DNA of 41,993 nt, taken from contig JACRIL010000105.1 of NCBI GenBank assembly GCA_016235825.1, forward strand, positions 1 to 41,993, in the 5' to 3' direction. The position numbers were made by a program, and so were the translations under genes. Below the pieces are notes generated by a model. It was not told the origin of the DNA, made no database searches, and worked only from the letters and a program-made list of their open reading frames with translations. Shown piece after piece: positions 1 through 7,598 of the stretch (the stretch's first letter is position 1; each line of letters begins with the position of its first letter). This DNA comes from Planctomycetota bacterium. GTDB lineage: Bacteria > Planctomycetota > Phycisphaerae > SM23-33.

Positions 1-134
1 GGCATCTTGCCCATGAGTATCACGGCCATCTTGGCCGTGGATTTTGCTGTTTTCTGGGCATTTCAGGGGCGAGACGCCCCTGATACTCATGGACGAGACG
101 TCCATGCTACTGTAAAGAGACTTTTTCAACGGGC
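1..134. repeat. Hairpin repeat element, copy A (left end cut by window)
   Basis: Tandem short hairpins: a truncated one at 1-11, CACGGCC/GGCCGTG at 21-39, CAGGGGC/GCCCCTG at 64-82 and ATGGAC/GTCCAT at 89-105. All have 5-nt loops (ATCTT or GAGAC). The tail runs TGCTACTGTAAAG and then TTTTTCAACGGGCTG. In reverse complement this matches the copy at 35508-35651 almost base for base in arrangement, although stems differ. An open frame through it (7-246) reads the repeat-type peptide GRDAPDTHGRD and is not a gene. Confidence 0.85.
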
Positions 135-536
135 TGATAGGGCATCATTAAAGGGTTTCCAAACTATCGTTCGCGCCACGGCCGACGCGCCAAAATCCAT
201 GATCGCCCCGTCGAACAGTCTTCGACGAGGCATTTATCCGCCGTGAAAAATATCAGCACAATCTGATTTCGATGATCCCGGATAAAGAAACATTTCATGG
301 CAGACAGATGGTTTTCAATCGCCCACAAGAGGCTCTGATCGAATGGCGTCCGTTACTCCGCCCTCCGCTTCCGGCTTCGCTGAAGCTACGCCGGACAAGT
401 CGCTCCGGAGCGGGGCTACTTGCATACGCCCTTGCGGGCTGACCAAGTGGACTTGCCAAGACGTTGTATTTGAACAATATTCAACCACGTTTTTGGGATG
501 AGAACCTTAATTTCGTTTCGCCCGCTCCTTGGCCTT
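135..536. repeat. Gene-free repeat region
   Basis: No gene seen. At 145-250 there is a degenerate unit (TTTCCAAACTATCGTTCGCGCCACGGC, given here only as a landmark in part: TCGTTCGCGCCACGGC at 169-184) that recurs in inverted form near 27880-27920 and as a diverged direct copy near 27630-27740. At 370-399 lies a 30-nt unit identical to the complement of 38973-39002, inside the GT39-like gene; translated it gives the recurrent peptide VRRSFSEAG. The bases just before 536 are the 3' flank of the endonuclease gene. Confidence 0.6.
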
Positions 537-1277
537 TTAAGATTTTCTGTTGCCGCTATTGAATTTGATCAGTTTTGGCCAATCGATCTGGCCATCGGGC
601 AGGCAAAACTCGTTTAAAAAATCTTTTGCAAACCGATTGTAAGTATTGGCCTTTTCTCGCAAATAATTCTCATTGTGCTTTTTCGCTTCATACCCCAATG
701 GCTCAATAATATCTATGTAAAAGTTTGGATCAGACGAGATAAACTCCCAGAAATTCTGCCCCCCTATCTTGATATATTTTCCATTGTCAACCGTCCTAAA
801 CTTGCCATAACAGATGCCCAGAACAGGTTGAACAGGAAGCATTCGTTTTGATTGTGAAAGTATCCTCTTCGCTGCGGCAAAAGTTTGTCGAAGGTTCGCA
901 TATTGTCCGCTATTACCCCAATGAGGTCCGGATTTGATGGAAACAATATATTTAACGCCGTCACGAGTCAACTCCAGATCGATTCCTTCTGCGGCAGATT
1001 TGTGCCCGCCGCTGGTAATTTCAGCCACATAAATCGCAAGTTCCTCCAGAAATTCCCCGAAGAGTTCTTCTTCTGATGAAGAAAGGTAAGCGTCCAGGAT
1101 GGAAGAAACGAGATCGGTTGCCGTTATAACATTTTTAGCCCTAAATAAATAAGGGTTTTTTCTTTTAAGAATATTTGTGAGCTTCAGGCCGGTAATTTTA
1201 TTCAGCCGGTTTTTGTGGAAAGTATCAATATTTCCATTAACAAAACAGGCAATTTTGTTTTGGAATTTCGGATTCAT
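537..1277 (-). CDS. Type II restriction endonuclease, PmeII-like
   Basis: A 246-residue protein that I recognise as resembling PmeII-family type II restriction endonucleases, which cut DNA at a site protected by the partner methyltransferase. The core stretch EGIDLELTRDG then YIVSIKSGPHWGNS (about residues 98-125) looks like a PD-(D/E)xK-type strand pair ending in SIK, followed by NLRQTFAAAKRIL. The start ATG at 1277 has AAAGG six bases upstream. The methyltransferase gene 2340-3206 lies upstream on the same strand, and the pair is now separated by an IS1595-type element ending 22 nt before this start. Before insertion the two reading frames would have overlapped by about 40 nt, so expression was probably coupled; now it needs read-through or an element-borne promoter. 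The frame is intact. Composition is more AT-rich than the housekeeping cluster, as expected for a transferred R-M module. Confidence 0.7.
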   Translation of the reverse strand: MNPKFQNKIACFVNGNIDTFHKNRLNKITGLKLTNILKRKNPYLFRAKNVITATDLVSSILDAYLSSSEEELFGEFLEELAIYVAEITSGGHKSAAEGIDLELTRDGVKYIVSIKSGPHWGNSGQYANLRQTFAAAKRILSQSKRMLPVQPVLGICYGKFRTVDNGKYIKIGGQNFWEFISSDPNFYIDIIEPLGYEAKKHNENYLREKANTYNRFAKDFLNEFCLPDGQIDWPKLIKFNSGNRKS

Positions 1278-1290
1278 TGGATACCTTTAA

Positions 1291-1324
1291 TTTGTGAAAG
1301 GGGGGTAGACGGTTAGCTCCCCCT
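1291..1324. repeat. IS left end: target duplication plus terminal inverted repeat
   Basis: TTTGTGAAA at 1291-1299 is the left target copy. 1300-1324 begins GGGGGGTAGACGGTTAGC and is a perfect 25-nt inverted match to 2332-2356. Confidence 0.9.
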
Positions 1325-2357
1325 GCCCTAATATATGGTGGTGGAAGCATCGACCGACAAAACTACTGCGCAGGTGCTGGTCGCTGGACAGGATTATCCG
1401 CAAACATATCGCGAGTTCGTGGAGATGTTTCCGGACGCAAATTCATGCGCTACTTACTTGCAGCGATTGCGCTGGCCGAACGGGTTTATCTGTCCGGCGT
1501 GCGGAGCGAGGGCTGTAGCGTGGCACAAGACGCGGGGCCGACTGGTCTGCTCAGCTTGCCGCCATGACACATCCGTTACCGCCGGGACGATTCTTGACAA
1601 GACTCGGACAACGTTGACCACTTGGTTCGAGGCTGCTTGGCACGTGAGCACTGCTAAGAACGGGATGTCGGCCAAGACACTCGAACGTACGCTCGGCACC
1701 GGATATCGGGTGGCGTGGGCAATGCTTCAGCGGTTCCGAGTGGCTATGGTGCGTGCAGAACGAGACCGTCTGACGGGCGACATTGAAGTTGACGAGACCC
1801 TGATCGGGGGTGTCAAACGTGGCGGCAAGCGTGGCCGTGGCAGCGCCAAATGCGTCGCAGTCATCGCCGTGGAGGTTCTGCAACCCAAGGGCTTTGGTCG
1901 AGTGAGGATACGCGAAATTCCTGATGCGTCGAGTGCCAGCCTCGTGCCGTTCGTTTGCGACGTCGTTACACCAGGCTCAAGGGTGCACACAGATGGCTGG
2001 CAAGCTTACAACAACCTTTCCAAGCACGGATATGAGCACAGGACGACCGTGTTGTCTTCATCGGGCGATCCAGCCCATGTCTCCATGCCTGGCGTCCATC
2101 GCGTGGTTAGCCTTCTTAAGCGGTGGATCTTGGGTACTCACCAGGGGGCGGTCACTCCAGCCCATTTACAATCCTACCTGGAGGAGTTCACCTTCCGATT
2201 CAACCGCCGCACTTCACGCAGCCGCGGACTCGTCTTCCGACGGCTTCTCGAACAAGTAGTCGTTACAGGTCCTGTAACCGACGCAGACCTTACCGACGGA
2301 TATGACTGGTAAAACCACAGTCTGTTGCGCTAGGGGGAGCTAACCGTCTACCCCCCT
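1300..2357 (+). mobile_element. IS1595-family insertion sequence, apparently complete
   Basis: Perfect 25-nt terminal inverted repeats (1300-1324 and 2332-2356) bracket one transposase gene. The nine bases TTTGTGAAA abut the left end (1291-1299) and recur one base beyond the right repeat (2358-2366), matching the 8-9 bp target duplications known for the IS1595 group. Perfect ends, an intact transposase and an intact duplication suggest recent arrival. It sits exactly between methyltransferase and endonuclease genes and supplies the present stop codon of the methyltransferase. Confidence 0.9.
1335..2312 (+). CDS. IS1595-family transposase
   Basis: 325 residues, full length for the family. An N-terminal zinc ribbon is visible (CPACGARAVAWHKTRGRLVC then SAC, about residues 54-76). 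The DDE-type catalytic core follows: first Asp in DIEVDETLIGG (about 152), second Asp in VHTDGWQAY (about 219), and the family-typical third catalytic region in LQSYLEEFTFRFNRR near residue 285. The ATG at 1335 lies just inside the left inverted repeat with only a poor ribosome site (ATATATGG context), usual for IS genes. It mobilises the element at 1300-2357. Confidence 0.93.
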   Translation: MVVEASTDKTTAQVLVAGQDYPQTYREFVEMFPDANSCATYLQRLRWPNGFICPACGARAVAWHKTRGRLVCSACRHDTSVTAGTILDKTRTTLTTWFEAAWHVSTAKNGMSAKTLERTLGTGYRVAWAMLQRFRVAMVRAERDRLTGDIEVDETLIGGVKRGGKRGRGSAKCVAVIAVEVLQPKGFGRVRIREIPDASSASLVPFVCDVVTPGSRVHTDGWQAYNNLSKHGYEHRTTVLSSSGDPAHVSMPGVHRVVSLLKRWILGTHQGAVTPAHLQSYLEEFTFRFNRRTSRSRGLVFRRLLEQVVVTGPVTDADLTDGYDW

Positions 2358-2366
2358 TTTGTGAAA
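2332..2366. repeat. IS right end: terminal inverted repeat plus target duplication
   Basis: 2332-2356 is the perfect complement of 1300-1324. 2358-2366 is TTTGTGAAA, the second target copy. The complement of this end encodes the last residues (RGVDG, stop) of the methyltransferase frame. Confidence 0.9.
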
Positions 2367-3206
2367 AGGTTTTCTGGGAGCAGTTGACAGTCTTTCCCTG
2401 AATACGCGGACGTACTCGGGTCGAACCTCGATTCCAATGTAGTGCCTCCCCGAATTTTTTGCGGCAACAAGAGTCGTTCCCGAACCGGCAAACGGGTCCA
2501 GCACCACATCGCCCGGTTTGGTAAAAAGGACGATGAACCACGAGGGAAGTTCAAGAGGAAAAACTGCGCTGTGGTTTTGGTTATTGCATTCAGTAGCCAA
2601 GTGCAAAACATTGCTGGGATACGCCTTTTCCCGGCCGATCCAATTGGATATTTTTTTCCCAAAACCACTCTGCACATGTGAATTGTCTCGCCGTTTGTCA
2701 GTTTCAGACAATTTACGCAGTCTGGCATGATGCCAATCTCCCATCGGCACCATTACGGCATCCTGATACATAGCAAACTGTTTTCGAAGCGTGAAGTGGA
2801 GGCATCTTTCCCACGCATCCCGGAATCGGTTAGGCCACTTTCCAGGATGGCAATTTTTTTTGTGCCAGATGTATTCTTCCGTCCACAACCACCCCTGACG
2901 GCGCATGGCAAGAATCAGTTCCAACACATATGGATGTCTTTCACCCTTAAAAACTCTTTCTTTGATATTAAGAATGAACGAACCGACCGGCTTCAAAACT
3001 CTTTTTAACTGTTCAGCAATCGGCAAAAACCAGTCGACATACCTGTCAGGCTGGATGCCGCCATATGTGTGGTTACGCTGATCCGCATAGGGCGGGGAAG
3101 TAACAATCAAATCAACACAACCATCAGGGATGGAGGCAAGCTTGGTTCTACAATCCCCCAAAATCATGGTGTCAATTGCGACAATTTGTGCCGGATTTGA
3201 CACCAT
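2340..3206 (-). CDS. Site-specific DNA methyltransferase (N4-cytosine/N6-adenine, beta class)
   Basis: 288 residues. The amino-methyltransferase catalytic motif TSPPY lies near the N-terminus (about residues 36-40) and the AdoMet-binding motif DPFAGSGTT near the C-terminus (about 242-250), the beta-class order. It presumably protects the site cut by the neighbouring endonuclease. The last five residues RGVDG and the TAG stop (2340-2342) come from the right end of the inserted IS. Removing the IS and one target copy restores a longer tail, LKVSNESEIPKQNCLFC, overlapping the endonuclease start. The motifs are intact, so activity may survive. ATG 3206 has AAGG only three bases upstream; a downstream start at MILGDC is possible. 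Confidence 0.88.
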   Translation of the reverse strand: MVSNPAQIVAIDTMILGDCRTKLASIPDGCVDLIVTSPPYADQRNHTYGGIQPDRYVDWFLPIAEQLKRVLKPVGSFILNIKERVFKGERHPYVLELILAMRRQGWLWTEEYIWHKKNCHPGKWPNRFRDAWERCLHFTLRKQFAMYQDAVMVPMGDWHHARLRKLSETDKRRDNSHVQSGFGKKISNWIGREKAYPSNVLHLATECNNQNHSAVFPLELPSWFIVLFTKPGDVVLDPFAGSGTTLVAAKNSGRHYIGIEVRPEYVRVFRERLSTAPRKPFHKRGVDG

Positions 3207-3218
3207 ATACCTTCATTA

Positions 3219-3407
3219 TTAGTAATTGTTTAGCGGGTTGGCCGCCCCGTTGGCGGCAACACCACCGATAAAGGACATTTTAACCTGACCAGCAGCCATG
3301 TCAAGCATTTTGCGGACGGTTTTTATCAGGCAGATGGCATGGCCGATTTTTGCGCCGAGGGGTAAAAAACGGGGCTTTTTTATTTTCTGCGGGGTCATGC
3401 AATACAT
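3219..3407 (-). CDS. Possible small hypothetical protein
   Basis: A 62-codon open frame immediately upstream of the methyltransferase, same strand, 12-nt gap. Two in-frame ATGs (3407 and 3398) follow AAAGGA, which is too close for the first and better spaced for the second. The peptide is basic and helical (GAKIGHAICLIKTVRKMLDMAAG) and matches no family I recognise. It could be a small regulator of the R-M unit or chance; no motif decides this. Confidence 0.3.
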   Translation of the reverse strand: MYCMTPQKIKKPRFLPLGAKIGHAICLIKTVRKMLDMAAGQVKMSFIGGVAANGAANPLNNY

Positions 3408-3420
3408 TTCCTTTCATGTC

Positions 3421-3445
3421 AAAAGTCGTTGTTGACCCGACTTTT
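3421..3445 (-). terminator. Hairpin at the end of dnaB
   Basis: AAAAGTCG (3421-3428) pairs perfectly with CGACTTTT (3438-3445) across a 9-nt loop, directly abutting the dnaB TGA. There is no clear T-tract after it on the minus strand, so it is a weak or Rho-type terminator, or a 3' stabilising stem. Confidence 0.4.
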
Positions 3446-4836
3446 CAGTATTTCGGTTCAAAGGTTGGCGGAGAGGCGGGTTCGAAGCGTGTGAAGTCTT
3501 TCAGGAAGGTCAGGTGCGCGGCGCCGGTCGGTCCGTTGCGCTGCTTGGCCACGATGATCTCGTGGATGTTGGTCGGCACGTAATCCTGCTCGCCGACGTG
3601 GAAGTAGTCCTCGTTGTGCATCAGCATCACGACGTCGGCGTCCTGCTCGATTGAGCCGGATTCTCTCAGGTCGCTCATCCTGGGCCTATGCTGCGGGCGG
3701 TCTTCCGGCCCGCGGTTAAGCTGGGCGGCGGCGATCACCGGCACGGACAGTTCGCGTGCCAGGGCCTTTATGCCTCGCGACATTTCGGTTATCTGCTCCT
3801 GTCGGCTGTCGGCCCGGCCGGAGTAGGTCATTAGCTGGAGGTAATCGACAAAGATGCACTTGATTTCGGACGCCGCGACGAGCCTGCGGGCCTTGGCCCG
3901 AAGCTGCAAAACCGTCAGCGTCGGCGTGTCGTCGATGTACATGGGCGCCTGCTGGAGATTGCCGGCGGCGGTCTGAAGGTTGTTCCAATCCTCAGGCGAG
4001 ATCATCCCCCTCCTCATATTCCGCAGGTTGAAGCGGGCGTGCGAGGCCAGCACGCGCTGGGCGAGCTGCTCCTTGGACATTTCCAGGCTGAAGATGGCCA
4101 CCGGCTGCTTGTCTATGACGGCCATATGCTCGGCGATGTTCAGCAGGCAGCTCGTCTTGCCCATCGAGGGCCGGGCGGCGAGGATTATCATCTCGCCGTT
4201 CTGGAATCCGCTGGTGAGTTCGTCGAGCTGCTGGTATCCGCTGGCCAGGCCGGTGATGAGCCTGCCCTCGTGCTCCTGGAGCATCTCGAAGGTCTGCTGG
4301 AGCAGGCCGCTGATGGCGACGGCCTGATCGCCGATCTGATCCTGGGCGATCTCGTAGACGGACTGTTCGGCCCGATCGATGACTTCCTGGGCGTCCTGGC
4401 GTGTGTCGTAAGCATCCTTGACGATCTGGCTGCCTGCCAGGATGAGCTGGCGAAGCATGGCCTTGTCGCGGACCATCTTGGCGTAGTATTCGGCGTTGGC
4501 GGCATTGGGGACGCTCTCGATCACCAGGGCCAGGTACTCAAGCCCGCCGATCGCCGGAAGCCGGCCCGATTCCTGGAGGGCGTTCTTGACGGCCACCACG
4601 TCGGAGGGTTTGCCGGCCCGACTGAGCTGCTCGATCACGCCGTAGATGATCTGGTGGGCCGGCCGGAAGAAGAAATCCTGCTTTGCGATCTGGCAGACGA
4701 CGTCGAACGCCCGCTCGTCGAGCATGAGTGAGCCGAGCACCTGGACCTCGGCGTCGATTGAGTGAGGCGCCACCCGGCCCAGGTCGTCGGGCCTGGCTGC
4801 GTCGGCTTGTGCGGATGTCGGGCTTGCGCTGGACAT
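3445..4836 (-). CDS. dnaB: Replicative DNA helicase DnaB
   Basis: 463 residues, normal length. The N-terminal DnaB domain spans about 22-125; the RecA-like helicase domain about 185-455. Walker A ARPSMGKTS is at 221-229, Walker B with IFVDYLQLM near 328-336, QLNR near 372-375, and the arginine-finger region KQRNGPTG near 431-438. No intein interrupts the P-loop. It unwinds DNA at the replication fork as a hexamer. It is the last gene of the ribosomal/ssb cluster, 128 nt after rplI, and that gap contains a plausible promoter of its own (4908-4935). The first 20 residues are a low-complexity extension. Confidence 0.97.
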   Translation of the reverse strand: MSSASPTSAQADAARPDDLGRVAPHSIDAEVQVLGSLMLDERAFDVVCQIAKQDFFFRPAHQIIYGVIEQLSRAGKPSDVVAVKNALQESGRLPAIGGLEYLALVIESVPNAANAEYYAKMVRDKAMLRQLILAGSQIVKDAYDTRQDAQEVIDRAEQSVYEIAQDQIGDQAVAISGLLQQTFEMLQEHEGRLITGLASGYQQLDELTSGFQNGEMIILAARPSMGKTSCLLNIAEHMAVIDKQPVAIFSLEMSKEQLAQRVLASHARFNLRNMRRGMISPEDWNNLQTAAGNLQQAPMYIDDTPTLTVLQLRAKARRLVAASEIKCIFVDYLQLMTYSGRADSRQEQITEMSRGIKALARELSVPVIAAAQLNRGPEDRPQHRPRMSDLRESGSIEQDADVVMLMHNEDYFHVGEQDYVPTNIHEIIVAKQRNGPTGAAHLTFLKDFTRFEPASPPTFEPKY

Positions 4837-4907
4837 CGTATCCTTCCCTGGCTAATCAGTTCCGTCGCTCGCAAATCGGCCGGGCGCATCCCGGCGTCAG
4901 CAGACCA

Positions 4908-4935
4908 TATTAACCCGGCCGGCCGGAATTTTCAA
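4908..4935 (-). promoter_or_regulatory. Candidate sigma70-type promoter for dnaB
   Basis: On the minus strand TTGAAA (4930-4935), a 16-nt GC-rich spacer, and TAATAT (4908-4913) lie 72-99 nt upstream of the dnaB start. The two hexamers stand out in a GC-rich gap. Inferred from sequence only. Confidence 0.45.
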
Positions 4936-4964
4936 CCGGAACCGGCATTATAATCGCGGCCGCC

Positions 4965-5492
4965 TCATTCGGCCGGCTTCTGCTCGGCGGGCGTTTCGGC
5001 CGGTCCGGTCGGGGCGTCGGCCTGCGGGCCTGCCTCAGCAGAGTCGTCGTGCACGGGCACGATCCAGACGTGGATCGTCGCCTTGATGTCCTCGCCGAAA
5101 ACAAGCTGCACGTCGTGCTTGTCCAGCTTGCGTATGGCGGTGTCGAGTATGACGGTCGAGGGTTCGATGAAAATTCCCTCCTCGGCCAGGGCCGAGACGA
5201 TCTGGGCCGGGCCTACCGAACCGTAAAGCGCGCCTTCCGGATTGGCGCGGGCGGGGATGGTGATCTCCTTGCCCTGGAGGGCGTCGGCTCTTGCCCGCAG
5301 TTCCTTCTGCTGCTGGGCCAGTTCCGCCAGATACCTTGCCTTTTCGGCCTCAACCGCAGCCACGTTCGACCTGGTCGGGTTGACCGCCAGGCCCTGCGGC
5401 AGCAGATAGTTGCGCCCGTAGCCGTCCTTGACCTCGACGACCTCGCCGATCTTGCCCAGATTCATTATGTTTCTTCGCAAAAGCACTTTCAT
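4965..5492 (-). CDS. rplI: Large ribosomal subunit protein bL9
   Basis: 175 residues. The N-terminal rRNA-binding domain opens with the family signature MKVLLRRNIMNLGKIGEVV and GYGRNYLLPQGLA; a long connecting helix (about 45-80) leads to the C-terminal domain. After about residue 150 there is an Ala/Pro/Glu-rich tail beyond the usual length. It lies 40 nt after rpsR, in the common rpsF-ssb-rpsR-rplI order. Confidence 0.96.
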   Translation of the reverse strand: MKVLLRRNIMNLGKIGEVVEVKDGYGRNYLLPQGLAVNPTRSNVAAVEAEKARYLAELAQQQKELRARADALQGKEITIPARANPEGALYGSVGPAQIVSALAEEGIFIEPSTVILDTAIRKLDKHDVQLVFGEDIKATIHVWIVPVHDDSAEAGPQADAPTGPAETPAEQKPAE

Positions 5493-5532
5493 GCCGGTGT
5501 CCTCGTAATAGGTAACAGTTTCGCCGCCGGGC

Positions 5533-5808
5533 CTATGCCATGTACGGCATCAGGGCCAGGAAGCGCGCACGTTTGATCGCCGATTTGAACGAACGCTGGT
5601 GGAACGCGCAGTTGCCGCTGCGGTTCCTGGAGAACATCTTGCCCTGGCTCGTGATGAGCTTGCTCAGGACGGGGATGTCCTTGTAGTCGACTTCGCGGGT
5701 CTTGTCGCGGCAGAACCTGCACTTGGCCTGCTCGTGGATTCTGGCCCGCTTCTTTTTCTTCTTCAACATCGTGCTCTTGGACGGCTTCTTCTTCATTATC
5801 CTGGGCAT
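5533..5808 (-). CDS. rpsR: Small ribosomal subunit protein bS18
   Basis: 91 residues, slightly long because of a lysine-rich N-terminus. The core GNCAFHQRSFKSAIKRARFL is characteristic. A CRFC pair near residues 30-33 plus C-x2-H in GNCAFH suggests the zinc-binding form of bS18 (family knowledge; metal binding is inferred). ATG 5808 has AAAGGA about nine bases upstream. It binds bS6, encoded two genes upstream. Confidence 0.95.
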   Translation of the reverse strand: MPRIMKKKPSKSTMLKKKKKRARIHEQAKCRFCRDKTREVDYKDIPVLSKLITSQGKMFSRNRSGNCAFHQRSFKSAIKRARFLALMPYMA

Positions 5809-5857
5809 CTTCGATTTCCTTTATGCGGGCGCGGATATGGCCCGGCTTTGGCGCCTG

Positions 5858-6352
5858 TCAGAACGGAATATGCTCCCCGCCGGGGGCTTCTTCTTCCGGG
5901 GGCGGAGGTTCGGAGAATTCCTCTTCGGCCGAGGGCGGTTCCGCGGGGGCCTGTTCCGCCTGCGGCTGGGGTCTCTGGCCCTGCGGCGCCCTGGCGCCGC
6001 CGGCCTGGCCGCCGCTTCCGCCGGCCGAGCCAAGGAACTGGAACTGCTCGACGATCAGGCGGTGCTTGGACCGCTTGACGCCGTCCTTGCCTTCCCACTG
6101 GTCGAACTGAAGCCGGCCTTCGACCAGTATGGGCTTGCCCTTGTTCATGTACTGGTTGATTGTCTCGGCCTGCTTGCCGTAGGACCGGCAGTCGATGAAG
6201 CAGACATCCTCCTTCTGCTGGTTGTCCTTGCCGCGCCATCGCCTGTTGACGGCCAGCCCGAACTCGACGACCGGCGTCTGGCTGGGCAGATAACTCATCT
6301 GCGGGTCCCGCGTCAGGTTGCCTATCATGATGACCTTGTTGAAATTCGCCAT
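5858..6352 (-). CDS. ssb: Single-stranded DNA-binding protein
   Basis: 164 residues. The OB-fold covers about 1-108, beginning MANFNKVIMIGNLTRDPQM. A Gly/Gln/Pro-rich linker follows, then an acidic tail ending in HIPF, the conserved C-terminal tip that recruits replication and repair partners. The spacing from rpsF is 36 nt, the usual S6-SSB-S18 arrangement. Confidence 0.96.
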   Translation of the reverse strand: MANFNKVIMIGNLTRDPQMSYLPSQTPVVEFGLAVNRRWRGKDNQQKEDVCFIDCRSYGKQAETINQYMNKGKPILVEGRLQFDQWEGKDGVKRSKHRLIVEQFQFLGSAGGSGGQAGGARAPQGQRPQPQAEQAPAEPPSAEEEFSEPPPPEEEAPGGEHIPF

Positions 6353-6388
6353 TTTTTTCTCCTTAATTAAGGTGGCCTTTACACAGAA

Positions 6389-6844
6389 TCAGGATTTAAA
6401 ATTTTCGGCGTCATCCTCGCCGATATCCGGCACGATTTCATCGACAATCGCATTCGGCAGATCAGCCGGGGCGGCCTGCGGCACATGGGCCTCCTCGTGC
6501 ACCTTGCGGGGCGCCGAAATCGGCGTCTCGGCCGCGAGGGTCTCGGGCGCGATCTTTTCCCGCCGCAGGATCAGAATCCGCAGGAACCGCTCGTCGAGCC
6601 TGCAATCGTGCTCGATCTCGCGGACCAGCAGCGGGTCCAGCGAGAAATAGGCCAGCACGTACAGGCCGCGTTTCTTGCCGCGGATTTCGTAGGAGAGCTT
6701 GCGGTCGTCCCACGGCTTGAGGGCCAGCACCTGGGCGTTGTGCCTGGCCAGAAGCGATTTAACCGGTTCGCTGCCGGCATTCGGATCTCCGCCGGTGACA
6801 TCCAGCAGAAACATTCCTTCGTAAGTCTTGAAATTCTCAGCCAT
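6389..6844 (-). CDS. rpsF: Small ribosomal subunit protein bS6
   Basis: 151 residues. The bS6 ferredoxin-like fold covers about 5-105 (KTYEGMFLLDV; YEIRGKKRGLYVLAYF; LDERFLRILILRREK). A tail of about 45 residues rich in Ala, Pro and acidic residues follows, longer than in E. coli without its glutamate tail. ATG 6844 is preceded by GGAAG. I looked for the S6:S18 leader RNA in the 67 nt upstream and did not see a convincing one. Confidence 0.95.
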   Translation of the reverse strand: MAENFKTYEGMFLLDVTGGDPNAGSEPVKSLLARHNAQVLALKPWDDRKLSYEIRGKKRGLYVLAYFSLDPLLVREIEHDCRLDERFLRILILRREKIAPETLAAETPISAPRKVHEEAHVPQAAPADLPNAIVDEIVPDIGEDDAENFKS

Positions 6845-6911
6845 GTTTTCTTCCGTATCCTTGCTGTTCTCTTTTATATTCAGCCGATCCAGTCCCGCCG
6901 GCCCGCGAGCG

Positions 6912-7538
6912 TCATTCGCCCGCCGCGCCGGCCTGGTCAGCCTTGCTGTTATACCTGTTCATGACCTGATCCATGCCGGTCCAGATCCAGTCTTCCACCG
7001 CCTGTGCCGCGAGCTTCACGGCCTGTTCCACAGCCGGAATTTCTTCCGGCCCGAAACGGCTCAGCACGTAATCGGCCTGGTCCATGCCGCCCGGCGCCTG
7101 GCCGATTCCTATTCTCAACCGCGGCACTTCCTGCGTGCCCATCGCCAGTAGCACGTCGGCAAGTCCGTTATGTCCGCCGGCCGATCCGTCCGGCCTGATC
7201 CGTATCCGGCCGGTCGCCAGCGCCAGGTCGTCCAGCACAATCATAACGTTTCGGCAGTCGGCCTTGTAAAAGCCCGCCATCTGCCCGACCGCCTGGCCGG
7301 ACAGATTCATGTACGTCTGCGGGGCGAGCATCATCACCCGCCGCCGGCCTGCCGGTTTTTCCAGCCGGGCGTCGTAAAACAGGCCCGCAAACCTCTGGCC
7401 CGGCTGGCCCAGGCCCCATCGGCCCGCCAGTTCCGCCAGCACCATAAAACCGACGTTGTGCCTCGTCCGCTCGTACTGCCTGCCCGGGTTTCCAAGGCCG
7501 ACCACGAACCTGAGTTCTGTCTGTTGGTCGTTGGGCAC
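6912..7538 (-). CDS. pth: Peptidyl-tRNA hydrolase
   Basis: Cleaves peptidyl-tRNA released from stalled ribosomes. The signature FVVGLGNPGRQYERTRHNVG contains the catalytic His; DDLALATGRIRIRPDGSAGGHNGL is the second conserved block. I chose GTG at 7538, giving 208 residues, because GGAG stands six bases upstream. A longer frame opens at TTG 7595, immediately after the rplY stop, and would add 19 residues with no homology. It lies between rplY and rpsF in the same direction. Confidence 0.94.
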   Translation of the reverse strand: MPNDQQTELRFVVGLGNPGRQYERTRHNVGFMVLAELAGRWGLGQPGQRFAGLFYDARLEKPAGRRRVMMLAPQTYMNLSGQAVGQMAGFYKADCRNVMIVLDDLALATGRIRIRPDGSAGGHNGLADVLLAMGTQEVPRLRIGIGQAPGGMDQADYVLSRFGPEEIPAVEQAVKLAAQAVEDWIWTGMDQVMNRYNSKADQAGAAGE

Positions 7539-7598
7539 GATCGGCTCCGCAAGTTGCCCGGCGCCGGCCGCACGGACCGGCGGGCCGGGACGCAACGG

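Noticed and set aside
6845..6911. S6:S18-binding leader RNA upstream of rpsF
   Set aside because: The expected paired structure with the conserved bulge was not convincing in these 67 nt.
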